Source: Macrotrachela quadricornifera
Lineage: Eukaryota; Rotifera; Eurotatoria; Philodinida; Philodinidae
Length of the DNA stretch: 64,000 bases
Assembly: GCA_022393335.1 (NCBI GenBank)
Contig: JAJEKB010020725.1
Span: 1-64,000, forward strand
Reading direction: 5' to 3'
In this document: positions 58,701 to 64,000 of the stretch, piece after piece
Layout of the letters: every line of letters starts with the position of its first letter
Position numbering within the stretch: position 1 is the first letter of the stretch
The notes under the pieces: generated by a model
The model's input: the letters and a program-made list of their open reading frames with translations, nothing else
Databases searched by the model: none
Told to the model about the DNA's origin: nothing
Translations under genes and position numbers: made by a program

Positions 58701-60362
58701 ACCATCACAAATTGCCGAGAACGGAAGTTCTTCAATATGTGTTACCATTCCTGTCGCTTCAAGTTGTTCTTTGCTTCCAATACATTCTCGTTCTGAGTAG
58801 TAATGCATAGAAGGTGATAAACATACATTCTTGTATGTACAATTCAGGCGATATTTATCGTTTAACATACATGAATTAGCTGAAGGTAATTCATCGAAAG
58901 AACCATAACAATGTGGTATTCCATCCATGATCTGACGTTTATGAATACATTTATTCGTTCCCAAACAATGAAACATAGATGATTGCGAGCATTGAGTCGC
59001 ATTCTTACTTTGATGAACACTAGTACAGCCAAGAAATGTTCGATAGAAATTTCCTGTAAGCGAAAAGTTCAGTTTCTCACTATATAGACATGTAAAATTG
59101 TCGAATTGCAACGTGATAGTGAGAAATGAACATTTGTTTTGATCAAAACAGACGAAATGAGGTATGGCTACACCACCACTGAGAAAGATTGTTTGATTTG
59201 AAAAATATCCTAACCTTACATGTCCATCCCATACAGGAAAAGTTGGCGCAAAGAATACAGATGGACAATCTACACGAGTTTGTTTTTGACAGTCTTCTGA
59301 AGTTTCACATAAACTCTTACAATATATGTCGAAGTTAGTTGTCCCAAAGTAGTTTGTCGCACATATAGCAATCTTAAAGCAACGAGGGAAATGTGTGACT
59401 TTTTCATTATGCCAGTCTTTTGTGTACATAAATATGTTATCTCGTCTATTATAACAAGACGTTATAGGTTTAGGTAGAGGCCAATCAATACAGTCACCAT
59501 TTCCACAATTGAAATCAACAGGATTTGAACAAATAATATCTTCACATCCAAATCTTACATTCCCATAACATCCAAACCGGATAGATACTCTTCTAGTTTC
59601 GTCTGATCCATCCAAACATTCCCTACCTAATATTACATCGCTGAAACCATCTAAGAGAAAGATTTCATTTATACACATTCCATTTCGACATTGATATTCA
59701 TTAACATCACATGTATTCATTTCCAATTCCATACAATACTTTTCATCTTCACTTCCATCGAGACAATCAATCACCCCATTACATATTTCACGCCAATCTA
59801 AACACATTGAAGGAGAATCACTATTACATTTTATATGGATGTAACAAGGGACATTCGAATATTGTTCACCAAAAATTTGTGATCGAGCTGTTAGATCAAT
59901 AATGTCTGAAAATGATCGATTGAGAGGAAATTTATATTGACACAATGAACCAAACCATGGAACAGTACAATTATAAAACCGTTCTTTTGATGATGTGCGA
60001 TTCATTTGTAAAAAATTTTCATACTTTTCAGCAATATCAATAGAACTTGACCACTTGAGAAGATCTTTAACAGATGCATTGATATTTTTCAATTGATCAA
60101 AAGTTAATATCGAGAATATCGATCCCGTAATAACATTCTTTGTTTTCTCTCCCATCAATGGACGAAAACAATATTCAATTATCTGTTGTGTTCGTTGTTC
60201 TGTTTTGCGTATATATATTCGATCATTGATCGTCAGATACAGACAGTTGGACGAGTTATCACTATTGATAATCGCGGTATGGTAGAGATTGTATTGAAAT
60301 TCCCATTCATTTGAATAAGAAACTACGATAAGAACGATGCAGGAGAAATAGAATAGTATCAT
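55746..60362 (-). CDS. LDLa/EGF/7TM receptor, intronless, intact
   Basis: A single 1538-residue ORF. Signal peptide in residues 1-17 (MILFYFSCIVLIVVSY). Then CTVPWFGSLCQ, and LDLa modules CLDWREICNGVIDCLDGSED, CRNGMCINEIF with CLDGSDE, and CNGLWNCPKGTDELNC. EGF modules CFNGGLCVPN...CVCQDGYSGKQCE and CKNGGRC...CACPECFYGTRCQ precede seven hydrophobic helices (about 1230-1515), with GIERLFTVI at the DRY position. It is a paralogue of the plus-strand receptor: same order of modules and matching motifs (LLKWSS, MCLDWR). The intron of the plus copy falls at CGDG/QC, whereas here NCGNGDC reads straight through. There is no LRR and no GPS-type cleavage site. Probably a surface receptor for an extracellular ligand signalling through G proteins. 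Confidence 0.9.
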   Translation of the reverse strand: MILFYFSCIVLIVVSYSNEWEFQYNLYHTAIINSDNSSNCLYLTINDRIYIRKTEQRTQQIIEYCFRPLMGEKTKNVITGSIFSILTFDQLKNINASVKDLLKWSSSIDIAEKYENFLQMNRTSSKERFYNCTVPWFGSLCQYKFPLNRSFSDIIDLTARSQIFGEQYSNVPCYIHIKCNSDSPSMCLDWREICNGVIDCLDGSEDEKYCMELEMNTCDVNEYQCRNGMCINEIFLLDGFSDVILGRECLDGSDETRRVSIRFGCYGNVRFGCEDIICSNPVDFNCGNGDCIDWPLPKPITSCYNRRDNIFMYTKDWHNEKVTHFPRCFKIAICATNYFGTTNFDIYCKSLCETSEDCQKQTRVDCPSVFFAPTFPVWDGHVRLGYFSNQTIFLSGGVAIPHFVCFDQNKCSFLTITLQFDNFTCLYSEKLNFSLTGNFYRTFLGCTSVHQSKNATQCSQSSMFHCLGTNKCIHKRQIMDGIPHCYGSFDELPSANSCMLNDKYRLNCTYKNVCLSPSMHYYSERECIGSKEQLEATGMVTHIEELPFSAICDGLTDMLVSSNDTDETDCDRWECVNQYTRCNGLWNCPKGTDELNCSSNFNCSFNHHPCIDPINQKMTCLHINRTENGIVDCLGATDERMLCHQLHPSDHHKRYRCWNEPKCISYDKRCKLCNQSVGMKELCEYDDYGDELGIIKYFESMHDFYLAKKAPFSPQSSRPFPGKISHLSSDKIVHSSRKSITQSVITEYLNGRQAWLCNRGILILVGQNEREECLCPPTYYGNRCQYQNQRVSLTIRLSTEDVMKLEIISIIITLVDHTGLIHSFEQLTYIPAHDCNTKFNIYLLYKNRPKDLTKKYTVHIDAYDKINLVHMTNWQLPVKFSFMPVNRMSSFLTLSSEKDCRLLCNDNVHKQSGNINIKSCRCELNQMKKGRLQQCDCSSGSICVGLVNNNRSICLCPLTRMSPHCFLPSVCEKNICFNGGLCVPNDDQDNLPKFRCVCQDGYSGKQCEEKDTQLDISFSSLSIPQSLLVHYITVYKYDHDEYPPTRVTMFKKIPLNQDTITFHMSLPFHLVFSEIDTNFYLTVLQHNSTLSAMISTQISPLQRCLHIEELLDKVIVNYSLVRRVKYYHNLCKTNPYLMCFRDSDAYMCLCTEERLANCFHFDFKMNYDCTGSNKCKNGGRCFQDHPMCPTQRMCACPECFYGTRCQFTTKQFGLSLDAILGYHIRPGVSINGQNLTVKISIVIATLMLIIALLTGTCSILTFRSKVCQGIGCGRYLLVSSITSILTIVAFNLKLWFLILSQMSVLTSRSFLLFSCISTEFILRCLLAITDWLHACVGIERLFTVILATNFNKRKSKQSAKITIVGVIFFTIVSVLHDPIHRRLIDDEEEGRTWCLVHLTSTIEIFNSFIHIFHFIIPFTFKLISAFGIIVSVAKHRASLEKKITYQTHLKEQISHHKHLIISSVLLIILALPRLIISFSFGCMKSARDPLLFLSGYFVSFIPPLLTFFIFVPTSETYRKEFSIVIRKKWKEIRQCLNY

Positions 60363-60448
60363 ATTTTGTCTTAATCGTCACTATTCAATATAGAAAATTA
60401 GTAGATACCCGTGCAAAGTGCACTGGGAAGACGTGATTCTGCTATTCT

Positions 60449-60990
60449 GAAAAAAAAGGAGCTTGACAGAACCCAAACGAAAAGGTTCAGTCATTTTCTA
60501 ACAGCTTCCAAATGGGGTAAAAGTTATGAAAAAATGATAAAAATTTCGACAGAACCTTTTGAACGTTCCGTAGAGTATCCAGTAGCAGAACCATCTCCTA
60601 TGAAACCCTTTTTTTGGTTCGGAACAGCAAAAAATGGTTTTGTCAGGAAATAAGAAACCTTCGAAGGTTCTGTATAAAACCATTAATCTTTGGTACAGAA
60701 CCCTAATGATTCTTACACAAAAATTTTGAACTCTGAAGGTTTTGTATGAAAGGTTAATGGTTTTACACAGAACCTTCGAAGGTTTCTTATTTTCTGACAA
60801 AATCATTTTTTGCTGTTCAGAACCAAAAAAGGGTTTCGTAGGAGATGGTTCTGCTACTGGATACTCTACGGAACCTTCAAAAGGTTCTGTCGAAATTTTT
60901 ATCGTTTTTTCATAACTTTTAGCCCATTTGGAAGCTTTTAGAAATTGACCGAACCTTTTCGTTTGGGTTCTGTCAAGCTCCTTTTTTTTC
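60449..60990. mobile_element. Fold-back MITE, 542 bp, just upstream of the receptor
   Basis: Nearly perfect inverted arms of about 250 bp flank a short centre. The tips read GAAAAAAAAGGAGCTTGACA from both sides. Inner motifs AACCTTCGAAGGTTCTG repeat several times. There is no ORF of its own and no clear target duplication. It begins 87 bases above the receptor ATG, inside the likely promoter. Confidence 0.9.
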
Positions 60991-63561
60991 GGAGTAAGTT
61001 GGTCTCTTATATAATATGGTATAAGTGACAGAAAAATCGTCTCTATTCGACGTAGAAAGAAAACCAGTTATACGCTGCTTCCGTTTCCTACCTTTGTCTT
61101 TAAAACACAAATTTCATTTCACATCAGTTGCATACTTTGACTGATACCTATATTCATACCCTTCATTAATCCTGATACCATATGCAAGCTTCAAGTCTTC
61201 ATTCACTTCAAGCTATTCCAAGATCTTTAACTAGAAAAACCGATAGATACCTTCATTTAATACTAATTACATGAAGTTGTAACCTATGAGACAACAAATA
61301 ACGCATCGATCCGATGGATCTCGCTTAGCTCGAATCTTGAACTCGGATTGAGCACAAAATTATATCAAAGCTACTACTTCGTCCAGTAAAAACTTTTAAA
61401 ACGAACATGTTTGAACTACTTTGACAAAGTAAATCTGAAAAATACCGCAGTTTATTGTTTGAACTCTCAACCTCAAGTCGACGAATCCGATTAGATTTAT
61501 CATTAGCTCCGACAACCGACAGAAAATTGAGGAGATTCCAAGTAGTGGACCGGTATTCAGACCCCTAGTCTTGAAACCCAATAAGATCCGATTATCGGCA
61601 TTTGACGAAATCTATCGGTGGAATTTAAAGGAATCTATCAGTGGGTGTTCACCGATTTGTGCTCAAAATGAATAATTTTCAAAAATTAGTGCCTGGTATC
61701 TATTTTGGAGGTCAGTCAAATTTCGTTAGTAGAATCCTATTGGATTCATCGTTGTATTCATTGACCAGGGAAGTTTCAATCGTTTGATTGATTGTCTTTC
61801 CAATCCTTCGACGCAGCAAACTAACGGTTTTCCATTGTAGTTTTTACCTTTCTTCATATTCTATTACTATAATCGAATTCATCTCCATAATCATTACTTT
61901 CAATTGTTGTACGTTCAATGTCATTCGTTTCTGTACGTAGTCATTACTGAAAAATCATATCTCTGTCCATTTTAACGATAACTTCTCACAAATCTCAGCT
62001 CCATCCTTATCTCATTCATACTCGTGCTTATCTGGCTTTTTCAGCAGGCTGTACTGTTCTATCAAAACTACTCACCCTCAAGGGTCTCTACTTTGATGAG
62101 AAAACGCTGTTTCTCACTGGAATAAGACAATATCATTTCTCTGTTAGTTGGTTTGCTTTAACAATGAACATCTGTCAGAATCTAGTTTTATCGTTTATCT
62201 TACTTTGCTCATTTCTTTCTCATTGACTAAATATATCCAAACAAAACCGACCCTGATTTTTTCATGTATAAAAATGATCCGGATTTATACTTTTAAAAAG
62301 AACATCTCACTTGTCACTTGTATTCACTATTCTGATTTGATTAGACCGAAGAGGATAGATCAGTTGGAAGATGAAAGTATAATAGCAACGTTTGCTCAGA
62401 AAGTAGGAGACTTTCTTTTAATGAAAAGAAATATAGGACTTCTTTGATTCTCGCACAATCTGTTCACTAAAAACAACGGATGTTAAATATAGAACATTTT
62501 CCCACAAACAACATAAGCCATGATTTTAACGAAAGCAGATGTGAAAAGTTTTCTGACACAACAGCGAAGAATAAATATTAAGTATAAAAAAAATGATTTT
62601 GATAATCAGTTCGACGATAACGGACCACCATAAATGGCCATATTTTTCTGTATACGATCGTGTCTATTTGATCTGGGAATAAAACCTATATATTACTGAA
62701 CATGCTTCCTTTGATGTGTTTTACTATTTTTGTTTGTCATCGTCTCTATCAACTGCTAAATAAACAAACATGATTAGTTTTTCTCATTGTTCTGATAAAT
62801 TTTTATTATCGACCATAATATCGTCTGTTAAATTCCGTTCAGTTAATTGTTCATCGATATTCTTCGAATATAATTTCTAAATGAAAAAGAAAACACTTTT
62901 TTCGATTGGACAATAAACATTCATACTAAGATACATTGTTATTCCCGTAATAAATCAATACCATGTGAATTGTCGTTAACTTCCAACGTCGAACAAGCAC
63001 GACCGCTTATGGAGTTCATAATCGTCAACCGGAGCTTCAAAAAGATATACACTGACAAATCAAATGACGATATGTCAGCCTTGAAATTATGTTCACAAGA
63101 ATGCCCACTTGCAACTAGAATGCTTTAAGAGTTCTAACTCAAAAGACTCTTTGCTTCAAGAAATATTAGATTTGTAAAAAAAGTATAGGATATCAGCAGG
63201 TTTCATTCAATATGAGAGATTTTTGTCAGTTCAATGTTTCCTAAAGCAACAATCTTTTGGGCTGAAACTTGCGAAGGGTTCTACCCATGTAAAGGGGTGG
63301 CACCTTAACCTTGCTTTAAAACTTAAAGTTAGTGATTAAAGTTGTTTAAAGTGACCTTTAAGTCGTTTAAAGCCGCTTTAGACTTCTTTGTTTTTCCCAT
63401 TTTCGATACTCCATACTGTATAGAATGTTAAAAACAAGTAACGCTCATCCTCATGGATTCGTTGACCCTTTTCTGAAAGTGTTTTCGATTTTGGTCACAT
63501 TACATGTCATATTCTTCTTGATTCCATAAAAGTTAGGAAGCAAATTACTGCACACTCCATA
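60991..63561. other. No supported gene
   Basis: About 2.6 kb with short frames only. A block at 63310-63390 repeats TTTAAAG-type words (TTTAAAACTTAAAG, GTTTAAAGTGACCTTTAAG, TTTAAAGCCGCTTTA). At 63434 there is another ACAAGTAACGCTC motif copy. Confidence 0.45.
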
Positions 63562-64000
63562 TGTTAGCGTCATTGGATTTTACTTCATGACGTTACCTTC
63601 TATATAGTTGTTTCTTTCGTTTCACACGACATATATATGTATATCTATTCTTCTTCTTTCCTATCGTTTTCTAGTTTTTCGTTGCTTATCATGTTCGTTC
63701 TCATGATGATCTCTGCTATTGTATTTCTTCTTTTTCTTTATTTTTTCACAGATCATCTCTGATCTGTATTTATGTTGTGGTTCGTCCTTTATTCCAGTCA
63801 GTCTTTTCGTTTTCCTTTTTTTGCTGTTTTATTGGGTGAATCTCCGAAGACCCATCCACATTTTTGGAAAAGTAAATTTCTATCAACTTTTTCCTGCTAG
63901 TTAGGCTGATCCTCGATAGAAAATTACTTTGCCCGAAAAAATTTTTAGGTCGTATCTGTTATTATGAAGATTGACGTTAGTTTGTCGGAACACCTATAGT
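63562..64000 (+). repeat. Possible LTR edge related to the gypsy element
   Basis: TGTTAGCGTCATT followed 12 bases later by ATGACG, the same words at the same distance as at the LTR start at 47-17 (minus). A TATA-rich tract (ATATATATGTATATC) follows at about 63630-63645. Beyond that the similarity is not obvious. It could be a solo or 5' LTR that continues past the window. Confidence 0.3.

Noticed and set aside
60411..60806. Plus- and minus-strand frames upstream of the receptor
   Set aside because: They are the two complementary arms of the fold-back MITE.

Overview
The window looks like AT-rich nuclear DNA of a bdelloid rotifer (an Adineta/Rotaria-type genome); the species cannot be fixed from the sequence alone. 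The clues are very short introns (about 48-65 nt), a retrotransposon third ORF carrying DEDDy-exonuclease and GDSL-hydrolase modules, a Penelope-like element with a GIY-YIG endonuclease, large LDLa/EGF/7TM receptors, arrays of one-repeat-per-exon LRRs, a bacterial-looking intronless SRPBCC gene, and mobile elements of at least seven types in 64 kb. No rRNA, CRISPR or complete tRNA gene was seen.

Layout. 1-7196 (minus): decayed Ty3/gypsy-like LTR element: 3' LTR edge, polypurine tract, ORF3 (DEDDy + GDSL), pol (protease-RT-RNase H-integrase) and the end of gag. Its 5' part is cut off by 7197-9330, an intact-looking piggyBac transposon with perfect 15-bp TIRs and TTAA duplication. A 54-bp-type minisatellite (about 9335-10390), a piggyBac-type MITE (10739-10955) inside a dead gene, and a mariner fragment (12250-12477) follow. 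12994-16407 (minus) is the 3' part of an LRR gene: 22 exons of exactly 84 nt, one LRR each, on a 143-bp period. Its 5' region is split by a 1466-bp non-autonomous hAT element (16408-17873, 8-bp duplication). 17882-20980 is empty. 22444-27150 (plus) is a complete 25-exon F-box/LRR gene using the same 84-nt phase-0 exon module. 27250-37840 is gene-poor: inverted-repeat elements, a Tc1-like remnant, a 32-G run, a small hypothetical gene, a dead gene and a minisatellite.

38182-38454 encodes a secreted six-cysteine, defensin-like peptide. 38655-40860 is a dead Penelope-like element. 41020-41433 is an SRPBCC/AHSA1-like gene, probably horizontally acquired. Two small secreted-protein genes follow (42532-42762 minus; 43056-43526 plus). 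43864-49372 (plus) and 55746-60362 (minus) are paralogous LDLa/EGF/7TM receptors facing each other tail to tail. Between them lie a fold-back element (49433-50245), a three-exon cold-shock-domain-like gene (50249-50757 minus) and a FLYWCH-type gene (51967-54258 minus) whose intron is swollen by a roughly 90-bp minisatellite containing a 10-N assembly gap. 60991-64000 has no supported gene, but a possible LTR edge lies at 63562.

The host genes fall into recognition or secretion types: LRR arrays, receptors, and small secreted peptides. Many genes sit within a few hundred bases of a fold-back or TIR element. The most unusual signals are the 143-bp metronomic LRR-exon array and the ORF3 that joins two enzymatic modules. 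I do not see a multi-gene system that is clearly new.
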